Both the position numbers and the translations under genes were made by a program. DNA of 64,000 nt from Hydrangea macrophylla. Taxonomy: Eukaryota; Streptophyta; Magnoliopsida; Cornales; Hydrangeaceae. Location of the stretch: contig CM066984.1 of NCBI GenBank assembly GCA_033977485.1, forward strand, positions 113,825,251-113,889,250, written 5' to 3'. This document shows positions 11,819 through 24,078 of this stretch, one piece after another (positions within the stretch are counted from its first letter, which is position 1; each line of letters starts with the position of its first letter). The notes under the pieces are model-generated. The model was not told where the DNA came from. It did not search any database and worked only from the letters and a program-made list of their open reading frames with translations.

Positions 11819-13204
11819 TGTAGCAACCTATATTTTCGCGTCCCTATTAATAAATAAAAATGTCAATTTTATTCCATTAATGTGCATTATTCTTTTAGTT
11901 GTGATAATCTTCTCATAAATAATTGGTACTAGTATTATTAATTTGATAACTCAATGCCATTTTATTTTACTATTGTGTATTAGCGTTAATAGGATTACTA
12001 TATGAATAATTAATACTTGTGTGAACATTTATAAATACCATGTCTTTAATGTCGTAGTCCTTAGTAATTTTTAAGAGTGTTATATTAGTGCTTAGGACTG
12101 TGCCACTAAGTTATCCTACGATTTGGGATAAGAATTATGAATAAAATACAGTATCACATTACTTATACTATTGTTCCTAATAATTGTATTTGGGATATTT
12201 CATAAATCTAATTGGGCTAACTTAACTGTCTAACCTATTGCCTAAACTAACTTACAAACCAACTAAACGAAACCAAACTGAATCAAATCATAGGCATGCA
12301 ATGAGTAGTTTTTAGTGGTGCAAATGGGTGTGCTTGCTGTAAGGGTTAATTGCCACAATTTGGTCTTGACCTTTAGAACATTCAAAGGCCACTTGAATCC
12401 TATATAAGCACAACCCACGAGCTAGGCACTTCACACACAAACTCTCATCTCTCTCATTCACTGTAAATTGTTCTCTCCCTCACTCTCAAGGCACACACAC
12501 ATATATTTATGGAAATGCAGAAAATGGTATAAAATTATCACAGTAGAAAGCTCAAAGAAGCCATTTGATATAGCCCGGAGCTTTATTACGGATAGTTACG
12601 AAATCTTTCGGTTTCTTAGTCCAGCTACTACAAAGAACGGTGAGTCTTTTGAACCCACTCTTAATGTACTTTAAGTCATTACGCATAATCCGTAGGCTTC
12701 AAAAAAATGAATGATTACGCCTATATATGTATATACAGCCATGGACGTCCAAAATTAGTAGTACCGAAAATGTTAACGGAAACTAATTCCGTAAATTGAA
12801 AATAAAAGTATATGATCCCAGTAAGTTCCCTTACAAATAGTTTGTTGATTTGTTGAGTTCTTGACCCCAAAAGTGAAATTATGTATTTACCATGGCTTTA
12901 TAATTCTGGAAATTTTTAATTAAAATTCAGATTATATAAGTTAGATTTTTGGAATCCTTGCGAAAAATTGTGTAACTTTCATATAGGACTCGTCGCGATC
13001 CGATAAGTAACGAGAGAGATATAGTGACTTTAAGAAGTTTTATGCTAAAAACATAGCCAAACAGAGCCTTAACCAGAAGTTGCAAATTTTTTGGAGAATA
13101 CGATACATGGGTTTAATGGGCTAACATTAGTAGTACTTAAATATTTAATTCTGGTAGTTGATTATTAAAGCATAAGTTGCCAGAATGGTTTTGTTGGTTA
13201 TTTA

Positions 13205-13925
13205 GGTGTTGTTTGGCGTAGCTTCTTACACAGAAGTCCATTTTCGGAATGGACTTCTGAAAATGGAATTTTCAAAATGGACTTTTTTTAAAGAAGGATT
13301 TGTTTGGCGAATGAGTGTTTTTTAAATAAAAAGTGCATCTAAATGTGCAAATATGTTTGGTGGCAACTTTTTAAAAGTAAAAACTTATACTTACTTACCA
13401 ATATTACCCTTAATCGTGAATTTAAAACTAAATGGATATAACATATTATAGTATATAATTTTAGACTACAAAATAGTTAGCTGAAATAAATTAAAAATAT
13501 TTATCCATAACTATCATGTCAGATGAACTAAAATTGGGCACCAAAAAAAAAAAGAAAAAAAAAACACTTTTAATTACAATGTTGGATAAATGATTTATTT
13601 TCTATAGGAATTGTAAACAATAAGGATTGTAAAATAATAGGGATTCGGCTATGCTACATAATTCATGTATGGGGTTTGGATAAAGAGGGCATTAATTATA
13701 AAACAAGGGATAAAAGTGTAATTCTGTGTATAAAGCTCCTGACTTCTGGGGAAGTGCAAAAATCACAGTTTTGAGAAGTCAGGATTTTTGACTTCTTGAA
13801 ATGGGCATTCTAGAGATGCACTTCTTGTCAAGAAGTCCATTATCAAATCTCACCAAACGAATTTCAATTCTGTAAATGGACTTCTTCTTCCAGAAGTCCA
13901 TTCCCTTTGGTTTCCAAACACCCTC
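13205..13925. mobile_element. Tourist/Harbinger-like MITE
   Basis: The ends GGTGTTGTTTGG and CCAAACACCCTC form an imperfect inverted pair and are flanked by TTA on both sides (13202-13204, 13926-13928). Subterminal inverted motifs AGAAGTCCATT and AATGGACTTCT recur near both ends (13230-13285 and 13820-13902). It has no coding capacity. It is the innermost element of the nest. Confidence 0.65.
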
Positions 13926-14711
13926 TTAGCGACTATGATGTTGAGAGTTCAAGCCTTGGTAGTAACATACATATGTATGAAAATGATTTTTTTTCTATTT
14001 CAAAAAAATTATTAAATAATATTTCTTGTTTTATGAAAAAAAATTTAGTAATGCTAAAATATGTTTATTATTTATTTTATGATTAAATAAATAATAAATT
14101 AATTATTATGTATAAAATAAATATTAAAAATACTTATTGACTCTAATAAATTCTATATTATTGTTAACATGTTGAAGGTTATTTTATATAGTTTTTTTTT
14201 TTATATATATAATCTATCAAATTATAAAACTAGAACTTGATTTTGTTAATAAATTAATTAGTGGTTATTTAACTAGTATTTTAATTATTTCAAATACCAA
14301 TGGTACTTCGAAAATTATGGAAAGAAATAGAGGAATTGTATTTTGATGTCTTGTCTTCATCAAAAATAATGTCAAAGTCTATACCCTCACCTTTTATATA
14401 TTTATGTCATTAGGAAGGGCTTTGCGGCTATATTTATATGTGATTTTGTCCTCTAAATGCTATAGTAAAAAATCCATGACTCCGAAAATTACATCGTCAG
14501 ATTCCTAAAATCAAATTAAGTTAAATCGTTCACTTGATAATAATCACATGTTTAAAACAACCACTGTTATGTTAAAGAAAATCATAAATGGAATAAGTCA
14601 TACACGTGCATAGTCGAGTTGGTATGTTGGAAAGGGGTCATTTGGGTCAACATTTACATCTTGTGAGAAATAAGTAAAGAAAGGGTGTCTTGAGTTGTGT
14701 TACCTTAATTA

Positions 14712-14920
14712 TTCTAGGCCGATTTGGATACGGCAGATTAAGTAGGAAGGGTTGAGCCCAGGCCGACTCGGATACGGTAGGCCAGTCAGAGTCTTGTGTC
14801 ACCTTAATTATTCCAGGCCGACTCGGATACGGTAGATTAATTAGGAAGGATTGAGCCCAGGTCGATTCGGATACGGCAGGCCAATCAAGTCGTGTCCAGG
14901 CCGACTCGGATACAGTAGAC
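14712..14920. repeat. Short tandem array with core CCGACTCGG
   Basis: Five copies of AGGCCGACTCGGATACGG-like sequence in about 210 bases, arranged as two ~99-base units plus a partial one (for example near 14717, 14761, 14815, 14859, 14898). The nine-base core is a palindrome with one central base. The array lies inside the 3.7-kb solo LTR. Confidence 0.8.
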
Positions 14921-15562
14921 CGATCTGAAACAACAGCCTCGTGCCGGATGGTTCTGGCGAACCGAATAAGTCGAGAGGTTGTGGTCGAGATAACAGAGTC
15001 AGTAAGATGAGATGGTTACATTGTTCATGCACGGTCTTATATAGTTGATTTAACGGTTCATTAAATTGCTTACATGCAACGACTGGAATAATGGACTAAC
15101 AGTATATTAAAATACTAAATGTAAAGACGGTTAATGCACTTTTATATACATTGCTTGTATGTTCTTTATGCTCACTCGGCTTTCATTAGCTGATGACTTT
15201 ATTTTGTCCTGGACACCCAAAATGTCCAGGAGATGGCTATGCAGGGTTATATGATTATACCAGCTAGAGAAGTCTGCAGACCTACTTTTATAATTTATTA
15301 AAGTTGTAATAAAATATATGAATAATATTTTAAATTTGAATAAGGCGGCTTGTGCCTTAAGAAATACTTTTATTTGAGACAATGTAATATTAATTAAGTT
15401 TGTCATGTTGATTTATATTTTCTTCCTTGCTGCTTTATATACTCTGTTTTTCTGGTACATGTTAAGCTAAGTACAGAACAAGCGATCCCTCACCTGTCAT
15501 GACCTACGGGTCCAAAATGGAAATTAAAAATTTTCCTTATTTTGCTACGCTGGGGCGTGACA

Positions 15563-17299
15563 ACAGATGAATCATCCACAAATATTTTTTTGAAGCTCAA
15601 AAAGAGAAGTACAATTGACTATGAAGCTCTTTTTCTTTTTCTTTTTTTGTTTTTATTTTTTTTATTATTAATTTTTTTTAATAATTTTTTTAGAACTTCT
15701 TTTCTTTTCTTTTCTTTTCTTTGTACTCTCAGAACAAGATGCTTCAATCTCTTTTGCAACCTTACAAACACAATCTCATGCCAAGCTATCCCAAAAATGT
15801 AATTCAAACGTGGATATGGAAGATGTATGATTAAGTGAAGGAAAGGTATATGTGATTGAGGGTAGAAATGGTGAAAAGATTCTAAAATCATTTTCTTGGA
15901 CAATATGATTCTTTGTTCTCCACTACAATGACAAGCAAACAAGAATTTTACATTCCACTAAAGAATTCCTCTAATGAACAATCAAAGCAAGAAGATGAGA
16001 TTATCTACGACTTTTGTATATTTTTCAAAAAGAGAGAATTGAAGTATATAACGCTCAATAATAGAGAAAAGGATTTAAAGCTCACAAGGGTAAGGTCTCC
16101 ACAAATGTTTTAAATGATTTTCGGGTAACAATTGCATTAAACATTATCTTAACACAAGTAGTCATACAACGTGCTTGATAATCCAAGATTTGAACTTCAT
16201 GAAATTTACTATAATCAAGATAGTTATAGAACTAATGAGATTCAACAAGTGACGCATACCAATATCGAATGAAAACTCAAGACAAGCGTCATCGCTCGGC
16301 ATTAGAACGAGGCAACTATACTAAAATCATTGGAAACTATTTTTTAATTTTAAATTAAAATTTTATTTTTATTTATTTATTTATTTATTTTTGAATCATC
16401 TTTTCTTTTATTAACAACCAAAATATGCTTGGAGAATTAATGGCAAGAAGAAAATGGAACATCAATATGATGGGTGAATATCCCACACTCCCCAGCTAGA
16501 ACATTGCATTGTCCCTAATGCAAATGATTTGAAACAAGGACAAAAATGAGTAGGGATAGAGTGATATCACCAACAAAAGGAGCGATCCCCGATAAGCACA
16601 AAAATGATATTCCTGCACATGAATCATTACCGAGCACACTAAGCAAATAAAAGAAGAAAATAAAAAGAAAAATCAAAACACAAAAGAAAAGAAAATGGAA
16701 TGATTAGGAAATAATATGGATGAATTTGAATGTTAGAATGTTGATTCTACCACTAGCCCAAAATGCAAAAGAAAAATAATATTCCTTTAAAAGAAGTGTT
16801 CTAAAAAGTTTGGCAAAATAATCAAACTTTGCATTACTATACTATGACTCTACTTTGATTAACATGATTTTCCCACCCTACAACTAAATTACATTAACTA
16901 AACTACGTTACTAAACTACATAGTGGAACACATCACATTCTCTTGGATATGAGTCAAGCATCTTAACACAAAGCTTAATTATCATAATAACAAATAAGTG
17001 GTAAATTACTACACTATGCAACACATTTGATTAGAATGACACATCCACCCTACATTAACTAAGCTACATGGTAGACAAATCAACTTCTCTTAGAATTACT
17101 CATGTACAACAATACACCACTTCTATTAAGCCCAACTGTGCAAGAAATTACGAAAATCAATTACATATGCCAAAAATTTAAAGAACAACAACCAAAGGAG
17201 ATACTAGTACCTTCCCTTATGCGAGACCAATGTGTCATCAACATCCTAGATGGAGGTTTAGCTCTACAAGAGTAACTAATCCTTTAAAACAAAGACATA

Positions 17300-17340
<41 letters not shown>

Positions 17341-17427
17341 AGAAGAAGAAGATCAAATGCAAAAGCGCATATAATTAGAAACTAAACAATTTAACGTTGT
17401 TTTCAATCCCCGGCAACGGCGCCATTT
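15563..17427 (-). other. LARD internal region, 5' part (leader)
   Basis: Non-coding, AT-rich sequence with a T/C-rich stretch (15630-15725) and a 36-base poly-A tract (17303-17338) followed by GAA repeats. No open frame shows retroelement domains. The tRNA-Asp primer site is at its right end. Confidence 0.7.
17408..17424 (-). other. Primer binding site, tRNA-Asp type
   Basis: On the minus strand the sequence is TGGCGCCGTTGCCGGGG, the complement of the 3' end of plant tRNA-Asp including CCA. It lies three bases from the LTR end at 17428. This primer type is typical of Athila/Tat elements. Confidence 0.92.
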
Positions 17428-18944
17428 TGATGTTATCAAAATCAAGTTCTTATTTAACCCTATTAAAAACGTAGTATGTTGGAAGTAGGATGTCGAGTCC
17501 ACAGGGATTGATACAAGAACAACGTTTGGGAAGTTTAGTAACTAATTATAATGCTCATAAGAAAAAAATAAGAAAAGATGATAAAGAAAAGGAGAAAAAA
17601 TAACTTTGCGTCTTGCGACTTTTTGCTTGGTTTTTAGAGAAGAGAAGTGTAAATAAATACTAATCTAAAAAGCAATAGGTTGGGATCATTCCCCCCCATC
17701 TTGGGTCACAACAAGATGAAATTGACTAATGTTTTAAGCATACTCTAAGGTAACATCTCATTGTGGCATATTATCAAACACAAGGAGTGCATCTATGTGA
17801 AAGATAAAAGGAGCTTTGAGATTTCCATAGAAACGGATTATGAGCTAACGTTTGACTATCAAGGATACATGACATACAAGATGAAGCATCTATGGCTTCT
17901 AATCCGAATGATTTGTCCACCCTACACTAACTAATCTACTTGGTGGACAAATCACATATGAAGCCTTCAAAAGATAGTATTTAAAACCTAAGAGTTTGAA
18001 CAATCAAAGATGTTTGACATCAAAGATGAAGACCCCATGTTATAAATCTCCCACACAACATTTATCAAACACGTGGAGTGCAAAACACAAGGTTAAATAA
18101 TATTCCATATGAAATACATAGGATAGGATTCAAAGTCTAAGTTTTGACAACAAAAATGCAATACAAATAAAATGAAGCCCTTAGTTTTGAATCCTACACA
18201 AATGAACCATAGAAATGCTACAACATTAAATCCAAGAGCTCATGATCCACAACCTAAGTAAATCAAACTAATAATGAAAAACATAGCAACGTCATCAAAG
18301 GAAAAGAGATAGAAGATGTACCTAGCCATTAAAACTTCAATTGATTGGTTTAAGTTTACAAAAATGGAGAAGAAATGGAAGGGAACCCAAGTGGGTTCTA
18401 AAATGAGAGCAAAGAAGAAGAAGAAAATAAAAATGCAAGATAAGATCCCTAACAAAAATCATCTCTTTCTATTTATACAACCCACACTCAATAGCAAACT
18501 TGTAAATACAAAAGGTGGAAAGACTGCAGGAGCGGATCGATCCCAGGCAAAATGCCGGATCGATCGCTATTCCAAAACGCAAGCAGAATCTTCGTCCAAA
18601 ATCGTGGATCGATCCGCGTGTAAAAATCGGATCGATCCGATTTTGCGAAAAGACGTCTCCAGGTCCTGGGGAAGCAGCGGATCGATCCGCCTTTGTGCCC
18701 GGATCGATCCAGTCTTGTTGAATGGTGATTATTGCCCTTTTATGAGGTGAGAACCAAAATACTTAGTTCTAACATCAACCAAGCTCCCAAAATCTACAAG
18801 AAATAGATTTTATTAACAAAAAGTGAACAACAACAAGAACAACAAAAGAACAATTTATCCATTAAATCTCCTAGTATAAGTGATAATTCATGTCCAATAA
18901 GGGTAAAATCATGAAGTTAAGAATGCAATATTAGACACGAATCA
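17428..18944 (-). repeat. LARD 5' LTR
   Basis: About 1517 bases, the partner of 9468-10992. TATA box on the minus strand at 18469-18477. The GGATCGATCC palindromes at 18534-18712 are better preserved than in the other copy. Confidence 0.92.
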
Positions 18945-19533
18945 GTAACCTTTCGCTACAAGCCTTACTTTAAAGGTCTCAACCTTTCCATCAGATCTTC
19001 TTTTCCTCTTGTAGACCTACTTACCGCCAATGGGTTTAATATTGGCTGGAAGTTCTACAAGATGCTAGACCTGATTAGAATCCATAGATTCCAATTCAGC
19101 CTTTATAGCTTTAACCCAATGAGCTGAGTCTACATCAGTCATTGCCTCTTCATACGTGGTAGGATCAGATTCAGATTCTATGGAGACAGCTTCAAAAACT
19201 TCTCCTAAGAACATGTATCTATTAGGCTGGCTGATAATCCTCCCACTACGACGAGGTACCGGTTTAGAAATGGGTGAAGAAGTGGTATTTTCTTGATTTA
19301 CATCGTTATCAACTGCGGGTTGGACTGAGGGCTCTCCTTCTATCTCTCTAAGATCTATCCTTCCCTTAGGTTTATGGTTTATGATTTATGATATAATCAT
19401 CTTCCAAGGAAACAACATTTGTACTAACAAACACTTTTTGTTCTCTTGGATCATAAAAATACCATCCATAAGTACCCTTTGGATACCCTACGAAGTAATA
19501 TACTTCCGATCTAGAATCCAATTTGCTCATCTT
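18945..19533 (-). pseudogene. Copia pol between integrase and reverse transcriptase (fragment)
   Basis: The minus strand encodes the start of the copia reverse transcriptase domain, with EAMTDVDSAHWVKAIKAELE and VYKRKRRSDGKV-like stretches near 18960-19150. An integrase C-terminal region (YFVGYPKGTYGWYFYDP) is near 19450-19500. Several stops and short indels break the frame. Its continuation lies at 9467, beyond the LARD. Confidence 0.82.
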
Positions 19534-20351
19534 TCATTTTAGCACATGTGTCGGACACCCCCATATCCGACGATGTTGCAAAGAAGGCTTGCGTCTAATC
19601 CACATCTCTCGTGGTGTCATGGGAACAGATTTGCTTGGTACTAGATTTAGTATGTATGCAGCGGTTTCCAATGCATAACCCCAAAGAAATAATGGAAACT
19701 CGGAATAACTCATCATCGACCTAGTCATGTCTAAAAGAGTCTGATTCCTTCTCTCTGCTACACCATTCTGCTGAGGCGTACTAGGTGCAGTCAACTATGA
19801 CAAAATCTCATTCTGTAAAAGGTGATCGATAAACTCATATTAAAGAGGTACTCGCCACCTCGATCAGATTGAATGGCCTTGATATGTATGCCCAATTGAT
19901 TCTCTACTTCAGCCCTAAGCTCTTTGAACTTTTCAAAGGCTTCAGACTTTTGCTGTATTAGGTACACATATTTATACCTAGAGTGGTCATCAGGAAATGT
20001 GATGAAATACTCATAACCACCCCTAGCTCTAATATTTATTGATCCACACACATCAGTATGAACTAATTCCAACAATGCATTGGTCCTATTGCCCTTTGCA
20101 GAAAAGGGCCGTTTGGTCGTCTTACCCTCTAAACAAGACTCGCAGACTTCCATTGGTTCGAAAACTAAATCGCCTAAGGCCCCTTCTTTGACTAGTTTGT
20201 AAATCCTATTTAGATTGATATGGTCATTCCTCATATGCCAAAGCCTTGTTGGATTAATGGAAGGTTCATTTCTTTTAGATGGTACAGTTACCATTGAGTT
20301 ATTAAGTTCCATACAAGAGTCTTTAGAAATATTGAGAGTAATCACATACAA
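19534..20351 (-). pseudogene. Copia GAG-pre-integrase and integrase core
   Basis: The frame at 19791-20351 contains a GAG-pre-integrase region with the zinc-binding pattern (LWHMRNDHINLNRI...CESCLEGK), then the integrase core with the first Asp (LVHTDVCGS) and the second (IQSDRGGEY). The frame at 19534-19794 continues with [15 protein letters not shown], holding the catalytic Glu. A frameshift and altered residues separate the two. The upstream end joins directly to a gag remnant, so zinc knuckle and protease are deleted. Confidence 0.92.
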
Positions 20352-20899
20352 ACCATTTGATTTATATTGTAGTTAAGTTTAAATTGAGCGAATGAAGGTG
20401 ACTACGAATTGAGGATCATATCAACTTAGGTTTGTGCATCAATGTTGGCACCTAGGGACTCCATCTCGTTTAAATAACCAATCATTTTTAAAATATGTTC
20501 TTTGACTGGAGTCCCTTCCGACATCTTAGCACTCATTATCTTCTGCATGGCTACCTGCCTGGCAGGCCTGCCATGCTCCCCAAATATCTTTTTCAGGGAT
20601 TCGATAATGTCACTGGAAGAATTATTCTACTGGAATTGGTGTTGCAATACACTAGCCATTGAGGCTAGAATATAGCAACGAGTCATTCCATTCGATTTCT
20701 TCCATTTATCGAACTCGCGTCTGGCAGCTGCCGAAGCATTTACCGCGGGTTCTTCGGGGCTTGGGGTGGTGAGGACATATATGTGATTCTCCGCAGTTAA
20801 TACGATATCAAGGTTTCGTTTCCATTTAGTGTAGTTATTTCCAGTTAACTTGTTTTGTGTAAGTATGGTGGCGAGAGGACTAAATGTAGATCCAGACAT
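20352..20899 (-). pseudogene. Copia gag remnant
   Basis: The start at 20899 gives MSGSTFSPLATILTQNKLTG, a copia gag N-terminus of the UBN2 family, continuing YTKWKRNLDIVL. After an in-frame stop near 20626 the same protein continues (FGEHGRPARQVAMQKIMSAK near 20530-20590) and ends around 20365 after AQFKLNYNIN. It then runs straight into pre-integrase sequence. The nucleic-acid-binding zinc knuckle and the protease are missing. Confidence 0.85.
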
Positions 20900-22560
20900 G
20901 ATGATTTACTGAAAAAAATCAAAAGACAAAATAAATATGGATATCAGAATTTGAAAATTTTGAAATAAAAGAATCCTTTAAACTCTTATTCTAAACAAAG
21001 TCGCCGGAATATCGAAACGAACGAATAAATCCTCCGTGTGGTGGTCAATATTCGATCTTTCAATTAATCATGACTTGTCCGCTATGCAATTCTTGCAAAA
21101 TAAGTTATGACTCCCAAACCTATTTGATCTCTAAGTTTCTGAATAATGACCCGTGTGGGATCCCTTATACATAGCTTAGCTAGTGTATACCATTAACTAG
21201 GATCCAATCACAACCGCCTTAAGTAGCGTCTCCATGTGGTGGTCACCCTCTAACACGTCTGATTGATCCTATAACCAATGAGTAGTGCACCCTCCGTATG
21301 GAATGATCACCCCTGGCGAGGTGACACCGAATGCATTACTCATCTTACAATGAACCGTTAATGAAAGATCATGGGTGTTATTTATAAGACCCTCTCCCAC
21401 TAGATTTAGTAAATAAGGATTTTGCTTCTGGAAAAATTGTTTCCATACATTACCCATAAAACATCTAATGTTTACTAATGTGTTGAAAACGGTTTTTGAA
21501 TTTTATTTTAGAAAACTTGATTTACGTGCATGCAAGTAGTAACAATATAATTAAATGTCAATCACAACCAAGCACATAAAACAAAAACTAAAATTGAAAC
21601 AAAGGCATTCATATGCCTCTATCTCCCACCTCCTCCTTGGTTTGATTGCCTCTAGCTCCATCTTCATGGACAACGGTTGTTTCTCCATCTTCATGTATAT
21701 TTTAATTCTATTACATTGGTCCTTTGCTTCTTTCGAAGTTTACAATTTATCTAGAAATAGAAATCAACAACAAGAAAACAAAGAAGGCCAGGGAAACTGG
21801 TGCAACTTTCCTATTCGTAGGATTAAAGTCGCAGCGCCCTTTACACATGCCTTAAAATCAAACCAAAATAAAATACAGCATACACCAATCACAAACAATT
21901 AAATACAATAATTTAAAAGGTCTTGGTGTCATGGGAGATAGCGGACTAATCTTGCTGCAAAAGGGTTACTCGAATGCATATATCTCAAATATATGTACCT
22001 ATTGGAACCCATGATTGAGTTGCATAGTACATAAACTCTTTAGATACTGAATCAGAACATTAAAACAGCATCTTAGTTCTCTGTCACATTTTGATCGATC
22101 GAAAATCGTTCAATCGCTCGAACCTTCGATCGATTGAACACTGTTCAATCACTTGAACATTCTTTTTCACAGAATGATTTGAAAAAAAATTATAGAATAC
22201 TTTAAAATTAAAGTATATAATTTAAAAACCCTTAAAACTGTGAACAGAACACCTGGACAGAAAATCTGTCTTGATCGATCGAGGCATATTCAATCGATCG
22301 AACGTTGATCGAACAACAACAACGTTCGATCGATCGAAATTTGTTCGATCGATAAAAAAGAACAGAGGATGTTCGATCGATCGAGACTACTTCAATCGAT
22401 TGAAACCAACATGCATCCAATGCAATCACAGATTTGTATTCTGTTGTGTAAACACTGCACAAATAGATCTGTGATGATGCAGTTTCGAAAACAGTTCTAA
22501 AAACGACATTCAAATCAAAACTAGTATTCCAAAATGCATCTATAGATCCAAACAAGCGTG
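20900..22560 (-). other. Copia 5' leader
   Basis: This 1.66-kb untranslated leader lies between the primer site and gag. Only short, unrecognised frames are present. A dense cluster of CGATCGATCGAA-type palindromes lies at 22091-22400, the same motif as in the element's own LTR. Confidence 0.65.
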
Positions 22561-22572
22561 GCTCTGATACCA
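22561..22572 (-). other. Primer binding site, tRNA-iMet type
   Basis: The minus-strand sequence TGGTATCAGAGC complements initiator tRNA-Met, the usual copia primer. Two bases separate it from the LTR end at 22575. Confidence 0.93.
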
Positions 22573-22574
22573 AT

Positions 22575-24078
22575 TGAAGGAAAATTAGGTTTAAAAATTA
22601 TTTTAAACGCGCAGAAAGAACAAGTTACAAAAACTTATGGGTAGCCCAGGATCTACTACTTGTCAATTCCATAGATGCGTACTAACAAGAGGGAGAAGAA
22701 ATATACCTCAGGTCTTGAACCCATTTATGATATTATTCTTTTTTGGTGATATAGCAGCCTCCACTAGGTTGTCTTCACCCTTATGTCTCCTATGAATGCT
22801 TCCTGGAGTGACTAGAGATTGTGGGATCTCTAATAGGGAGGATGGAGAAGGTTTGGGGCTCTAAAATAGTTTCTGCAGCTTTTGACATTCAAAAACGATG
22901 AACCTCTTTTCCATAACGCAGCTGCCCTATTTATAGATTCCCAGAACCGACCTAACTGTCGACCAATCGAAGTGGCCACGATCAATCGAACCTTCGATCG
23001 ATCAAACCATGTTCAAGCGATCGAACTTGCCATGACTTTGATCAATCGAACCAACTTCGAGCGATCGAACTTGCCTTGACAAGTTCCTCATGTGCCTTTC
23101 TAAGTATCCTAATGGAGCTAAGAGTGGGACCTCTTAGGTTCTTTATTGTTGGCTCCGATCAATTGTTAATTACCATGACCAAACTCTTTGATCAGCAAAC
23201 TAACTAACTGATCAATTACCATTTACTCCACTATAAAACAATAACTGAACTCCAACGCAAAAGAACATATCCAAAGCGATAACTAAACTTGTATGTTGTA
23301 CTAATGTCCCTCTACCTTCAGTATTCACAATCATGTTCAGGTAGTCGGATAAACGATCACTGTCAACCTGAATCATGATTACTTCTTATATTCCTTGAGT
23401 CTCATTCATCACTCATGATTACCAAATATGTTGATAACTACTTATCAACAAGACTGCATTAATCAGTAATCAACTTGGTGACATCCTCAAGGGAATGCTT
23501 ACTCTGAATTAGAGGGTAGATTCTATCTTGACAATATATATTCAAAACCCTATGAACATGACATACCCAAGATACCCAGGTGTTGATCTTCTATAGACCT
23601 CACTGATTGGTAAGTCAAAGCAGCCATATCCACAGTTTGTGTTCATAATCGTCTCAAGATTGAGAACACGTACCTTATACAAGTTATGAGTTCCTATTGA
23701 CCATTGACAGCCTTAAGCGTCAATAGGAAAACTCAGGTCCGTCAATGCACTATAAGCACTAGCATATTAACTAAGAGTTACACTCTAATGATTGAGATTA
23801 TTCACTCCATCCAATGATAGTTAATTATGCTACAGTGTAAACCTAATGAGATATTCAGTCTCATCATCCACTATGACAATTTCTAAGCATCAAAGAATAG
23901 TAATTCGTATCTCACTTGTATGTGTCTCATACACACACAGATTACTTACTATGATACTTAGGGATTAACAATCATCTCATTAAAGAAACATACATAGTGA
24001 AATGTAAAGTTGATATCCATATATTAAAATGTCAATGTCTCATACATAAAGTAATGGTTTGAGGGCACAAAACCAACA
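22575..24078 (-). repeat. 5' LTR of the copia element
   Basis: 1504 bases, starting TGAAGGAAAA and ending AACCAACA on the + strand. A minus-strand TATA box (TATAAATAG, + strand 22927-22935) is intact, with the palindrome cluster just upstream of it in U3 (22975-23070). The GGTGA target duplication follows at 24079. Confidence 0.93.

Larger units (their letters stand above)
11819..15562 (+). mobile_element. 3.7-kb chromovirus-like solo LTR, TSD ACAGA
   Basis: 3744 bases starting TGTAGCAACC and ending GGGGCGTGACA, flanked by ACAGA at 11814-11818 and 15563-15567. The ends resemble the chromovirus LTRs at 7241 and 28993. A TATA box (TATATAAG, 12401-12408) precedes a CACACAAACTCTCATCTCTC leader, so it reads on the + strand. 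It carries a MITE (13205-13925) and a tandem array with the core CCGACTCGG (14712-14920). Removing the 721-base MITE leaves about 3.0 kb, within the range known for Del/Tekay LTRs. No coding region. Confidence 0.85.
9468..18944 (-). mobile_element. Non-autonomous LARD-type LTR retrotransposon (Athila/Tat-like), TSD GTAAC
   Basis: LTRs at 9468-10992 and 17428-18944, target duplications GTAAC at 9463-9467 and 18945-18949, and a primer site complementary to tRNA-Asp next to the right LTR show a complete minus-strand element inserted in copia pol. The internal region, after removing a nested solo LTR, is about 2.7 kb and shows no gag, protease, reverse transcriptase or integrase. It therefore depends on an autonomous partner not present here. 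The primer site type is that of Athila/Tat elements. Confidence 0.9.
2969..24078 (-). mobile_element. Ty1/copia retrotransposon, host of three further insertions
   Basis: LTRs at 2969-4475 and 22575-24078 bound the element, with five-base target duplications GGTGA at 2964-2968 and 24079-24083. A tRNA-iMet primer site lies next to the right LTR and a polypurine tract next to the left one, so it reads on the minus strand. The target is the integrase reading frame of gypsy A. Three later insertions (5150-6749, 7241-9250, 9468-18944) inflate the span to 21 kb; without them the element is about 8 kb. Its coding region has lost the zinc knuckle and protease and carries many stops. Confidence 0.93.

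Noticed and set aside
22232..22573. 113-residue frame rich in RSIDR/SIEV-type repeats as a gene
   Set aside because: It is the translation of the TCGATCGATCGA cluster in the copia leader.
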